Positions 1 through 11,594 of a stretch of DNA of 64,000 nt are shown here, piece after piece. Under the pieces are notes generated by a model, which was not told the origin of the DNA, ran no database searches, and was given only the letters and a program-made list of their open reading frames with translations. Within the stretch, counting starts at the first letter, position 1. The number at the start of each line of letters is the position of its first letter. Both the position numbers and the translations under genes were made by a program. Origin of the DNA: Antedon mediterranea (lineage: Eukaryota > Echinodermata > Crinoidea > Comatulida > Antedonidae); the NCBI RefSeq assembly GCF_964355755.1, contig NC_092677.1, positions 5,585,001 to 5,649,000 on the forward strand, given 5' to 3'.

Positions 1-1335
1 ATACCACTTGGAAAACAATAAATTGTAGAATAACTGAGGCTTGATTGTTGAAATATAAAGGGTTCTTTGTAAGGTCATTAATAATATATTGATATAAACA
101 CGATCATCATACTTTTCATTTGACATTCAAATACAGTCTATCTCGAAAAGAAGCTCATACTATCACCTTTTCGAGGTTTTACGGTATTCCATAACATGTA
201 TGTTATTTCCTCTGTCAAACTATTAAAACTTTTAGCGAATCAGAAGGTGCCAACATCATTGAACTAATGGTACCACCAAGCACAATGTTTACCAATTTTA
301 TGTACTATATACAATTTAAGTCCATTAATCATTTAATATAATTACGCCTATCAGGTCAAAGTTCAAAGACCAACAAAAACCACATACAGTATATTCACCT
401 AATTAAAAATCAATAAATAAATGTCAAACGTCATAAATTGTATTTCCGATCATTTTATGTGAAAATGTTTCATTACTACAAATATAAATGTATTTATTCT
501 GAACAAAATGACACCAAAATCGATTGAAAATGACCAGTAGTTACAGAGATATACAAATACGAGGTCAAAGGTCAAACTGAAAGAAACGTCATTTCCGGTC
601 ATTTTTGGACGAAAATTTTTATTAGAGCAAATAGAAATATATAGTTTGTGAACAATTTGAGACCATAATTAAGTCTCTAATGTGTATAGTTGCCAAGATA
701 TGAACATTTTTTGTTTTTATGGTGGCCATTTTGAATTCAAGATGGCCGCCATACCGGACGTTGGACGCTTGGCACCTCCCGATATTTTGAATCTAAATAC
801 ATTAAAGAAACTTTGTGCCAAGTTTCATGCTTTGGTAATAAAATGCACAGCTCATGTCATTAACTGCTCTACTATCTCCCGTGTAGTAGCATTCTGAATG
901 AGCAGATAGGTGAAAGATATATAACTTATATTAATCTATTTTTACCTATTCTTTCTTTTCATTGATAACGTTGAGATTCCAATGGAATTCATCAAGTTAA
1001 CAAGTCTAGGAGCCTAAATCTAAGCGACGACTATGAATTTGATGAATACGTGCCGGATCAAAATGCTTAGGCCTATATTCCTATTTTTCTTTGAGTATTT
1101 GTACTAGGTAGTAGGTAGTAGGCCTAGGTACTAGTTATTTCAACTTACCGGATGGCAGGTCCTGTCCAAATGTGACATAAGCGTACGTACAGTATACCAA
1201 GTCTGTTTAAAAGAGAAATTAAATTAAGCCTAAATTAAAATCTTTAAATTGTAAACCAAAATTAGTTTCAGCAGTGTTTTTCTGGCATCGTGTGACTATG
1301 TTGTTTTCTATTGCTTTAATATTAATAACAATAAA

Positions 1336-1830
1336 CCTATTTTCTTTTTTCTTCTTTTTTTTCAAATCATTTTCAATGTTACAACGTTCTTATGGTTATT
1401 TTTAAAGATATAATTGAGAGGTTTTATTAGTTGCTTTATTAGGCTAATTAGCAATAGTTTTAATAACTTGATTATTATGTCGAATGGTTTTTTTTTATTA
1501 AATAAAAATTTCTAACTATAAACCTATTTTCTTTTTTCTTCTTTTTTTTTCAAATCATTGTCAATGTTACAACGTTCTTATGGTTGTTTTTAAAAGATAA
1601 AAATTAAAGATTTTATTAACTGCTTTATTAAGCTAATTTACAACAGTTTTAATAACTTGGTAATTATGTCGAATGGATTTTTAAAACATTTTCAATGTTA
1701 CAACGTTTTTATGGTTATTATTACAGATATAATTGAGAGCTTTTATTTATTATTAGGTTTATTAACAATAGTTTTAATAGCTTGATAATTATGTCAAACG
1801 GTTTTTTCTTTTAAATAAAATTTCCAACTA
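1336..1830. repeat. tandem triplication of a roughly 170-190 bp AT-rich unit
   Basis: Three successive diverged copies begin near 1336, 1524 and 1683. Each contains the landmarks TTTTCAATGTTACAACGTT (TTGTC in the second), then TTATGGTT, then a TTAATAACTTGAT-like segment, then ATTATGTCGAAT (ATGTCAAAC in the third). Divergence shows an old local duplication. No coding potential was seen. Confidence 0.75.
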
Positions 1831-2309
1831 TAAGCAGTTAGAAAGTTGGACATCGTTAACAAAAAGTAAATAAAACCAAAGTAATTATAAAGATAAATAA
1901 TACTTACATATATAAGTGAAAAACATACTAAATTCTATTACATGTCTTCCCAGGTAAACTAACGTTTTACCTTTACTATAACTTTAGTGAACATGGCTCT
2001 ACAAGGTATCTATAATTGATATTCATTACGATATGAAATCTATATAAAAAAAGTCAATAACATCGTTAAGTTATTTATGATACCACTATGTAGTGTTTTC
2101 AGTTTAATTACCGTAAAGCCAGAAAGAAGTTCAATAATTGTCTACCCACGTACAATGATTTAATATTGTTTGAATTTTCCGTAGAAAGAAGATAATTTAA
2201 TTAAAACTTATTTCACCATGCTCCCCTATCACAATACTTACTATTGATTGATTGATTGCATTTATTTTAGGAAGAAAATCTAGATATGCACAGTAACTTA
2301 AAGACACGT

Positions 2310-2460
2310 TAGCCTTGTTCCTACTATAAAACAATTACGTAAGTGCAACGCAATGGAGTTGACCAATCGATAGTTCGAATGATACATCGTTTTTGATTGG
2401 TCAAATCGTTACACTTACGTCCATGCGTTGGATTTCTAGTGACAAGCGACAGTTAGTTCG
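2310..2460. mobile_element. degenerate copy of a Harbinger-like MITE family
   Basis: The segment has the order seen in better copies at 18.1 kb and 49.3 kb: a CCTTGTTCCTACT-like left end, CAACGCAATGGAGTTGACC, a short centre, then ACGTCCATGCGTTG and a TTTCTAGTGACAAG-like right end. Both ends are mutated. Assignment to the family is by comparison inside this window. Confidence 0.5.
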
Positions 2461-3149
2461 CATAATTCATTACTTGTGATTGATGTTTTGCACTTACATC
2501 CTTGCCTTAGGTTTTTAGCGACAATCAACAGTTCGAATACTCCATCGCTTGTAATTGATGCGTTGCGCAATAAAATCAATCAATCGTTCGATTCATATAG
2601 CGCCATTTAAACACGTCAATTAAAGATAACATATATGAATAAGAATTAAAGTTCTTCTCGGCCATTGTTCATTACAACATATGTACTGCATCACTTACCT
2701 CCTCCTCCCCCCCCCCCCGCCCACCCCGAATATATCTGACTTACAGATATATTATATATGATGATTTTCTGATATCTGATTCTCAGTCTATTACTGTATT
2801 TTTTCCAGTATTATATCCAACATCTTTCTATTATACAAAACATAATATGTAGCATAAGTCTAACCAACTCTTCATTTAAACAATTTACTTGGAATTAATG
2901 TTATAATTTAACTTTCTATTTGAGTACATATAAGTGTTTTTGTTTTAAAAGTAAAGTATACTGTATAGTGTATCGATGTTTATTTAATGTAAGAATACAA
3001 ACGGAAGTCGAACTAGTCTAATGTTTCCTGAACCACTCTTGTACTGTTTCCTGTGCCACATCATGTCAATTGGTATTCTTTTCTACACTTTCACTACATT
3101 ACAACGGAACTGCTGCATCGGCAAAACATTATGGCATTCTAAGACCAAA

Positions 3150-6100
3150 ATGTATGCTCGCGCATTGGCTTTGCTATCTATCCCGTGTATTTTCGGTAAG
3201 TCGCCGGCAAATGTATTATATGTGTACAATATATGTGTAAAATAGTGTGTAAGGAATTAACAGTAGGCCTACGTAAACTTACATATTATCCACTATTTTG
3301 TAACTACGGTAGAAGGCCTGAATAGGCCTAATGTCAATTTTCACCTTTTCTTTCATTGATGTTTTGATGTTTACTTGATACATATGTACATTAGTAGGCC
3401 TACTTGTTCTCGTGGGAGTATTCGGTACACCACTATATAGTTTTGAAAAAAACTGTTGAGTTTCTCGACGTTTCGATCAATATTCTTTGATCGTCCTCAG
3501 GAGTGAGAATATGTTGGTACATATTACAACACAAATTCTGTATCTTAAGTCAGTGTATTAACATCTGATAGCACATTGCACAAAAGTCTCAATTCAACAA
3601 AAAGACAAAACTCCATGAAAAGATCCTAAGCTAACCAAGTAGCGCATGATAAATTAATTAAGAAACAAGTTGGGTATTTTCAGCATCTACGGTCGTCACA
3701 CCACCTTTCAATCAATATGTGAAATACAACCTTCAACTTATTTGTACGGATGATGACAGGGACTCTACTCAACCGGAATGGATTTCACCCTCAAATACAA
3801 AAATAGATACATTTAAGTCACCAGGAGGTAAGTTATGAAAGGGATCACGTAAGTGTGTTAACAAGCAACAACAACAGGAGGCTGAGCTCAGGAGATCAAA
3901 GGGTATATCTGTGGCTGCGACACGATCAATTCCACGCCCCTTAACAGACACCACTCGCCGTGCACATAGTAGTACTGTTGGTATTTGTCGCAGCCAGACA
4001 TAAAATCAAAGGACTGTTACGAGTTCCTATATTGTCAAGGCGAGCTCAGTGTCCTTGGAACGTCGAAGGTACATAACTGTACCCGATCGCATGTGATGCA
4101 ATTTATTATTATGATTAAATAATAATAAGAAAAAAAAACACAGGATTTAACAGGATAATAATAATAATGATATAATACGCACAGTCCTTGTGCAAAACAT
4201 TATATTATTATTGTTCCGGGGTACAAACATTTTAATACACCATAGTTAGGGCATATTTCAATTCAAGATGAAAAGTGTGGTTTATTATGATATTGTTTAT
4301 AATGTTTATCATATTTATTTTGTAGCTAATTGTGATAATACAGCAGCCTGTAATGCCGAATTTGGTCATTACTGTGAAAATGCATTTGCTGATTGTGTTG
4401 ATGGACATTGTATCTGCCAGCAGTTTGGAATTGACCCATGTTCTTGTTTAGGTATTGTATTATTATTATTACTATCAATTCAATTCAATTCAAATAAACA
4501 TTTATTTCTTTCATTCATATTTGAGTAAAAAACATTATAATTTCTGATATTTTATATATAAATATTTTTTTTAGAGATATAATACATTAAATCATAATGT
4601 ATAAAAAAAAAAAAAAAAAACTATCGTCGATTTAAATACACGTAGCAGGAAGGTGTAATGTTTTATGTGATTATTTTCAATTGTAATAAACTATTTCTAG
4701 AGGGGTGTATTAGTTAGTAGAAGTTATTTCAGTAAAGACATACCGGGAATAATCTCCTCTTCAGTAACAACAGTAATGACGAAGAAATAAATTTGCCATT
4801 TCACAAATGTCATAGGCCCTAATGCAGATACTTATGTTTTTTATTCTACATGAGTTATACTTAAAAGCAAAAGTACTGTTAAAAAAATATCTCATTATAT
4901 TCGAGGTAATCCAACAACAGGATGCTCAGCTCCGGAGATCAAAGGTGTTATATGTGGCTGCGACACGATCAGTTAAGTTCCACGCCTCATAGCAGACACC
5001 GCGCGCCGCGAAGAATATGTACATTACAGTACTGGTTGGTATTTGTCGCAGCCAGACAACTGATCAAATGACTGTTACGAGTTCCTATCTTGGCACGGCG
5101 AGCTCAGTATCGTGTTGTTAGACTGTCTTGCTATATTGAACGTGTTTTCAAAGTGAATTATCGAATGGGTGTAAGAGGCTTCGATTGGTGAACTTTTCTA
5201 TGATATATGTTTTTTTAATGTGTCTAATTTTGTATTTCAGTTTCACTTAATGATTGCTCTATGGTAAGAGGAAACGATGGAACAATTTCTGTCGCTACTT
5301 CGGTTAATACTGAGCCTATCCAGTACACAAGCTGTAGATCTGAGACTTCAGCAGTTACTGAGGTCTACATCATAGCAATGGTGTATGGAATTGCATCTCC
5401 AAGCTTCACGAACGTTAATGTCAACATATTAAACCGAAACAACCGTACAGATAAAGAGATTGTAATCGTTTTGGTTTCGGATCGACTCGTGTTTTGGAGA
5501 GTAAATATTAACAATAATGAGACGATACATAGGTTGGTGCATGTATGTACACATTCAACTATTTTTAGAAACATGATTTCTAAAACCCCTCCTGAAATAA
5601 AATAAAAACAATCTATACACATTACTGAGACTTTAGAACAAGCAGAAACTGCAATCAAAATTGTATTGTACTTGGGAACAAAACAATAATGAACACCAAA
5701 CAAATGTTTATTATAAAAAAGTAATTGACATTCACAGTTGAATTAATAAATATAAGTACCACGTATTCATTCAAAAAAGTGAAAAACTTCTCCTTAAAAT
5801 TTAAACATTCTTACATGCAAATGAGTACCACATGGAGAATGTGTCATCATTTTATGTTCCTATGTTAAGATTAGTTAGATAACTTTTTAATAACATTCAA
5901 CCAATTGATTTATTTGCAATATCCAGCTTTCAAGATATCAAGATGAAAATAATTTTGAAATCCACGGTCAGGTTACCGCTATTCACAAGCCAAAGGGTGC
6001 ACCATACGGGATCGGAGACGATGCAATATATGGTGGGAAAACAGTCGATATGCTGCTTTACCTAAAAGAAAACTACGGTCACGTGTCCTCCTTCACAGGA

Positions 6101-9100
6101 ACTTCCACAGCTACCTCGTGGGACATTTCCATAGACTTGGCAAGAACTAGACAGTCTCGAAATGGAAATAATCCTACAGGTCTGATATTGCTTAAGTTAT
6201 TTGAAGTGGAGGTCTACACTTAACGATAACAGAATTAAGTGTTGATTTTGTGACTGATTCTGAGAGAAGTTTTATATTGTAAAATGTTTTTATTTTCCAG
6301 TTGTTTTTACTGAAAATGTATTCCCGTGGAAAACGAAGCTGACGATAGTTGGATTACGGGAGCCCAAAGATTATGGCAATTACACTTGCAGAGGCAAGAA
6401 CTCCCAAAGCAATGTGCAAATAATTAAAAAAGGTAACCATTTTCAATATTTGTTTTATATAAGAAAATAAGATTCCAGGTTCTCATAAACATAACTTATT
6501 AATATATTACTGTACACACTATTCAAAATATATTTTTCAAACAATTATTGTAGGAAGTGTCTATATATAAAAGTATGTAAAATCAAATCAGTAATCCATA
6601 TAATATCAGTATAATATAGATTGTTTTTTATTCATTATTGGTTAATTTGGTTACTTGCATTAAACTTTTCCTAGCCAATATATCCTATATATATATAATT
6701 AATTATGCGATAATAAACCTGGAATAAAAAATAATTTATCATATTTTTTGTTTAATGTTAGAAAGTACAGTGGTAGAAGCACCACATCGACAGAATCTTA
6801 ATTTTGGAGAAGATGGAATTATAATGTGTAATGTTACCGGTATTCCAAAACCAACGGTATCATGGACATTCAATGGAAACTTAATCAGTGAATCAGGTAA
6901 AAACCATATGTCAATTATATCATTTAATATGTTTGATTGGATTACATACTTCCCACTACGTGATAACTTGCTTTTTACGCATTAAAGTTTATATTTCATT
7001 TATGTAGAACAATATACAATACTATCAGAAGGCTCTTTGAAGATTACCAAGGTGGACAAAGATGACTCTGGCACTTACGAGTGTCGAGGAGTTCAGTCGG
7101 AAAATGATCCAAGTTGTGAAGAAACAATCCAAGTTACACTTACACAATATAGTAAGTTTAGTTGTCATTGTAGAATAATAACATTTCTTGATCAATCTCA
7201 ATTGATAATAAATATATTTACTTACTGGACCTGACTTTGCCGGTGGTTTCTTTTTTTTTCTTTTTAGTCGCGTGGAAGCGACTCTATAGTTCACTATGTC
7301 GGTCGGTCGGTCTGTCTGTCGGTCGGTCTGTCTGTCGGTCTGTCTGTCTGTCTGTCGGTCCGGTATCACTATGCGTTTTATCGCTTTCTGACCTTATCTT
7401 GATATCAGTTTAATCTAGCTAGGTCAATTTTTCACAGTATATTCCTTATGGCCAGGAATCAATGTGGTTATGTTTTCACGGTGCGCAATAAAAAATTACG
7501 CGGTCTACGCACGATTTAACGAAATCACGTTTGTAATCATATCTTCACAACCATGAATCACAATTAAATAAATTTTGTACTCATAAATTTCAGGGCATAA
7601 ATCATCATATGACAATACAATTACGTGCGTAGCGCATGTAACGCATGCGTACGCGCGCTTAACATTTTCAAAATTTATTTTCGATGAAATAAGAGTACAT
7701 TTCAGGCAATTTTAAGCGTTTACAAAATTGCCATGAGTGCGCATATTTTTGCGCGCGCACTGCGCGTTAAATGTTATTGCGCACTCTTTTTGCCCGATTT
7801 CTGTTTTCTTGACTTACTTTTCAACTCGAAATTACGTTATACGAGCACGTCGAAAGTGACAGGCTACGCACGTGTAAATTTAAAAAAAATAAATGTTTTT
7901 AAACATTTCAACATTTTTAAACATGTTCAGTAATTTCGGTCAGTATAGTTCACTATGTCGGTCGGTCGGTCTCTCTGTCTGTCTGTCTGTCGGTCTGTCG
8001 GTCTGTCTGTCGGTCTGTCGGTCTGTCTGTCGGTCCGGTATCACTATGCATTGTAGCACGCGACTTAATGGCTGTTGGCCTTGTTTGTTATTAGTTTATT
8101 TTTTTTCGTTTTTTCCCTTTTTAGTCGCGTGGAAGCGACTCTATAGTTCACTAAGTCGGTCGGTCGGTCTGTCTGTCTGTCGGTCTGTCTGTCGGTCTGT
8201 ATGTCGGTCTGTCTGTCTGTCTGTCGGTCCGGTATCACTATGCGTTTTGTCGCTTTATGACCTTATCTTGATATCAGTTTAATCTAGCTAAGTCAATTTT
8301 TCACAGAATATTCCTTATGACCAGGAATCGATGTGGTTATGTTTTCACGGTGCGCAATAAAAAATTACGCGGTCTACGCACGATTTAACGAAATCACGTT
8401 TGTAATCATATCTTAACAACCATGAATCACAATTAAATAAAATTTGGTACTCATAAATTTCAGGGCATAAATCATCATATGGCAATACAATTACGTGCGT
8501 AGCGCATGTAACGCATGCGTACGCGCGCCTAAAATTTTCAAAATTTATTTTCGATGAAATAAGAGTACGTTTCAGGCAATTTTAAGCGTTTACAAAATTG
8601 CCATGAGTGCGCAGATTTTTGCGCGCGCACTGCGCGTTAAATGTTATTGTGCACACTTTTTGCCCGATTTCTGTTTTCTTGACTTAATTTTCAACTCGAA
8701 ATTACGTTATACGAGCACGTCAAATGTGACAGGCTACGCACGTGTAAATTAAAAAAATATAAATGTTTTTAAACATTTCAACATTTTTAAACATGTTCAG
8801 TAATTTCGGTCAGTATAGTTCACTATGTCGGTCAGTCCGTCTGTCTGTCGGTCTGTCTGTCTGTCAGTCTGTTTGTCTGTCGGTCCGGTATCACTATGCA
8901 TTGTAGCACGCGACTTAATGGCTGTTGGCCTTGTTTCAATTTGTTTTTCTTTTCTTTTCTTTTTTCGTTTTTTCTTCATTTAATGTTTATCCTATTTGTA
9001 GCTAATTGTGATAATACAGCAGCCTGTAATGCCGAATTTGGTCATTACTGTGAAAATGCATTTGCTGATTGTGTTGATGGACATTGTATCTGCCAGCAGT

Positions 9101-10861
9101 TGGGAATTGACCCATGTTCTTGCTTAGGTATTGTATTATAAAATTATTGCAGTCGTCGATTTAAGGAAGGAAGGTATAATGTTTTATGTTCTTGTTTTCA
9201 ATTTAATAAACTATTTCTAGAGGGGTGTATTAGTTAGTATAAGTTATTTCAGTAAAGACATACCGGAAATAGTCTCCTCTTCAGTAACAACAGTAATGAT
9301 GAAGAAATAAATTGTTTTAAAGGCAATTTCACAAATATCCGTCATAATTCATTTTCTTGTTTTTTTTTGTTTTCTTTTTTCTAGGTTTTTTTTTTCTATT
9401 TTTCTTTTCTTCTTTGTTTAATTTTTTTTCCTTTTTTTTTTATTTTTTCTTTCTTTTTTCCTTTGTATTTTTTTATTTTTTATCTTTTTTTCCCTTCATT
9501 TTTTAAAATGTTATTTTTATTTTCTTCTTTTTTTCTTTCATTCTTTATTTCTTTCTTTTTTTCTTTTTGTTTTTAATTTTGTTTATTCCTTCTGTTTCTT
9601 TCCTTTTTTTTTTCTTTTTTTAAAAAATATATTAAACGTTTATTATTTTTTCAGAAAGAAGTATCAAACAAGTTGACATAAACACCCCAACAAAACTAGT
9701 TAAGGTGAAATGCAGTGCCAAGCTCTGTTTCAGAAAATGTGTTGTTTTGAATATTGACAGTTTTCCGTTCAAAGGTGAAGTATAACAAATTAGTATTACA
9801 TAAGAAGTTCAATTAATCTGAGAATTATTTCATCAATTGTTATGGAAGTTTTGTATCATATTTTTTTATATTCAATACTGGTCAGTTTTGTTTGAAGATA
9901 CATGTATTTATTCTATGTACTATAATAAAAAAAGTTGAATTAAAATTAAAGATATTAAATAAAAAAACAAAATGAATGGTTGAAATATCCAAACTAGAAA
10001 GTAAAACTTGCCTTATTAGGATATTTTGTTAATTAAGTAAAGAAAGACAACACATAAATAAAATAATAATCTTTCATAAAGAATAAGTTTAATCAAGTTA
10101 GAACGATAATGCAATATATTTATCTTTCTTTGTTTTAACACAGGCTATAATACTACACGTTTCCTGTTTACAAATTGCACTCAAGCTACTAACAGGACAT
10201 TTAAATGCTCTGGGTTTAAATGTTACAATAGTGATATATATTCAAACATTCCTGTAACAATTAAGGTACGTCTTGTTAGTACCTAGACGAACAGCCATAT
10301 GATAGATACAGATGTTTCTCCTTTAAGAAAAAATGAACATAACTGATCATTTTAAGTTATTAATAAATTTATCAATATTTGACGACTTATCACCATATCC
10401 ATCGAACAATGCTCACTCGACGAATCGTAATGACATTCGTTTTCATATGTGTGCGCACACACATACCCGATTTTTACTCATGCGTACAACTGCACATTTG
10501 GACATGGATACTTAAGTTTGACATTTTATATCGTTTTCTCCTTTACAATTATAGTTTATGAAAGAAACCAATATGTAGGGTATTGAATGCACAAAGTTGT
10601 AGGATCATAGACATTTATTTAATTATTCAATAAGTAAAAACAATATTTTTAATTTCATTTCAGTTTCAATCAAATGTTTGCACAAGCATATGGTTTGATA
10701 GAAAAACTCAAACGCAAGGGCCTAATATTTTCGTACGTGTTTCAGGTGGCCAGAACAAATTAAATGGTACCAAGAATACTATATCCAATGTTATCCAAAA
10801 GAATCAATCCAATGGTACTACCGACAACAATGAATCAAATGACACCCGCAAGAACAATTAA
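3150..10861 (+). CDS. secreted multidomain protein: Cys-rich module, unnamed domain, Ig, Cys-rich module, novel C-terminal region
   Basis: Eleven exons: 3150-3195, 4326-4451, 5241-5532, 5935-6179, 6301-6432, 6762-6896, 7008-7151, 9002-9127, 9655-9774, 10144-10265, 10664-10861; total 1686 nt, 561 aa. Exon 1 encodes a short signal peptide; an in-frame ATG at 3021 would add 43 residues, but 3150 has the better context. Exons 2 and 8 are near-identical 42-residue modules with eight cysteines (EB/EGF-like). Exons 3-4 form a domain I cannot name, with FWRV, GIGDDAIYGG and YGHVSSFTGT. Exon 5 is an Ig C-terminal half (YGNYTCRG). Exons 6-7 make a full I-set Ig (MCNVTG, VSWTF, DSGTYEC). Exons 9-11 are cysteine-bearing and unrecognised. 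The tail has five N-glycosylation sequons and no membrane helix. An AATAAA signal lies at 11265-11270. Exon 8 could be optional, because skipping it keeps the frame. The function is unknown. Confidence 0.8.
3420..3512 (-). repeat. repeat with hammerhead-ribozyme-like core (Penelope-like element type)
   Basis: Read on the minus strand: CTGAGGA (3500-3494), a stem CGATC/GATCG with an AT-rich loop, then GAAACGTC (3474-3467), then GAG pairing with the CTC that precedes CTGAGGA. This follows type I hammerhead order with a 4-nt palindromic stem III, which can only pair in a dimer. One base after CTGAGGA has no partner, so activity is uncertain. A related copy lies at 55.6-55.74 kb. It sits in intron 1 of the secreted multidomain gene. 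Confidence 0.5.
3871..4050. mobile_element. short foldback-type element, copy 1
   Basis: About 180 bp. The ends carry CTGAGCTC and GAGCTCAG as short inverted repeats, and the interior holds TGGCTGCGACA and TGTCGCAGCCA, which can pair as a hairpin. A second direct copy with the same order lies at 4914-5110. The two flank exon 2 of the gene. No open frame is present; a non-autonomous element is inferred. Confidence 0.6.
4290..4810 (+). repeat. exon-bearing segmental duplication, copy A
   Basis: Exon 2 (4326-4451) and its downstream intron match 8975-9345 closely, including the intron landmarks CTATTTCTAGAGGGGTGTAT, AAGACATACCGG and CCTCTTCAGTAACAACAGTA. Copy A has extra simple-sequence DNA just after its splice donor (TTA repeats, CAATT repeats, a long A-run). 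The coding part differs only slightly between copies (QQFG here, QQLG in copy B), so the duplication is recent or recently gene-converted. Confidence 0.9.
4914..5110. mobile_element. short foldback-type element, copy 2
   Basis: Direct repeat of the 3871-4050 element. It shares the AACAACAGGA start, GGAGATCAAAGG, the TGGCTGCGACACGATCA hairpin arm, TTTGTCGCAGCCAGACA, TGTTACGAGTTCCTAT and the GCGAGCTCAGT end, with moderate divergence. Confidence 0.6.
7265..8065. mobile_element. interspersed repeat with internal GTCGG/GTCTG microsatellites, copy 1
   Basis: Begins AGTCGCGTGGAAGCGACT and ends GCACGCGACT, so AGTCGCGT/ACGCGACT are short terminal inverted repeats. Both ends carry TTCACTATGTCGGTCGGTC followed by GTCTGTCGG runs and CCGGTATCACTATGC. 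The centre is CpG-rich (GTGCGTAGCGCATG, TTGCGCGCGCACTGCGCG). A second copy follows about 60 bp downstream in the same orientation. The open frames inside it only read the microsatellite. Confidence 0.75.
8123..8915. mobile_element. interspersed repeat with internal GTCGG/GTCTG microsatellites, copy 2
   Basis: Near-identical to 7265-8065 over about 790 bp, differing mostly in microsatellite length. The pair lies in the intron between exons 7 and 8 of the secreted multidomain gene, immediately upstream of duplicated exon copy B. A small related fragment, reversed, lies at about 49228-49280. Confidence 0.75.
8975..9345 (+). repeat. exon-bearing segmental duplication, copy B
   Basis: Carries exon 8 (9002-9127), a near-copy of exon 2, plus the same intron sequence. 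Splice acceptor (TTTGTAG) and donor (GGTATTG) are intact, and phase 1 at both ends lets the exon be spliced in or skipped without a frame change. Confidence 0.9.
9341..9653. repeat. long T-rich tract before a splice acceptor
   Basis: About 310 bases are overwhelmingly T with scattered C, ending at the TTTTTTCAG acceptor of exon 9. It is probably an expanded polypyrimidine or simple-sequence tract; no other function is visible. Confidence 0.8.
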
Positions 10862-11594
10862 AGGGTTAGGCCTAGCAAAAACAAAACATCAATTTGTTGA
10901 AAAAACGTTGAGTGATGATCACCTAGAAAGCTCAATCAATCATGTGCACACCACGCACATTTTTTAGTCTTACGCAAATAATCAAATTTCGCTAGATTTC
11001 ATTCCTACCAATAAATATGCTTTAAACTCCATTAAAAAAAATGAATTACTCTCAAAACCTATGTTCATCATTTATTTATGCTTGTATCACGTTAAATTTG
11101 TAATATTTAGTAACATGTGTACGAAAATCAACGTACTTCTTCAAAACGTTCCTAAGTATACTGCCCTCTATTGGAATTATAATTTTGATCAAATTCTTGC
11201 ATTGTTCAAACTTTTACGAATTTCCTGATAATGTTCACGTATATGTATATTTTTTTAATGACATAATAAATATATTCATACTACAGTTGTGTTTATTTCT
11301 CTGACATACATGGACAAAATAACAAACACATAGTAGTAATAGGCCGAATTTAAAATTATGCAGCGTTGCTACTCTATGACGTGAAGTACTATACTTCCGG
11401 CAAATTTCATACATTAGTTTAAAACCCCCGTTACGGAAGTGTGCAAGTTAGTGTCAAGAAGAGAAGCACGTCACACAGTGTCACAATAGTGCTTACTATA
11501 TCAAAGAATATCACATATTGTGTAAATGTGAATTTCAAAAGGAATTCAATGCGGCATTGTTTTGCCAAACGGAGTAAGATATTCTCATCCTACT
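10862..11594 (+). promoter_or_regulatory. compact intergenic region with candidate promoter of the receptor kinase gene
   Basis: Only about 730 bp separate two plus-strand genes. It holds the upstream gene's 3' UTR and AATAAA (11265-11270), then a CRE-like TGACGTGA at 11377-11384, an inverted ETS-like ACTTCCGG at 11393-11400 and a direct ACGGAAGTG at 11433-11441. A short upstream ORF begins at ATG 11549 and overlaps the receptor start in another frame (stop at 11603-11605). The motifs are visible; their use is inferred. Confidence 0.35.

Larger units (their letters stand above)
1..3149. other. upstream non-coding region, repeat-bearing
   Basis: No convincing exon was seen. The stretch holds interspersed-repeat sequence around 540-860 (with a GATGGCCGCCAT palindrome core), a tandem triplication at 1336-1830, a degenerate inverted-repeat element at about 2310-2460 and a C-run near 2708. 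The open frame at 682-897 lies in the repeat-like part and shows no domain. An ETS-like ACGGAAGT sits at 3001-3008, just before the first candidate ATG of the next gene; this may be chance. Confidence 0.5.

Noticed and set aside
7025-8979. Open frames rich in SVGLSVC or DRQTDRQT
   Set aside because: They read GTCTG/GTCGG microsatellites inside two copies of an interspersed repeat.
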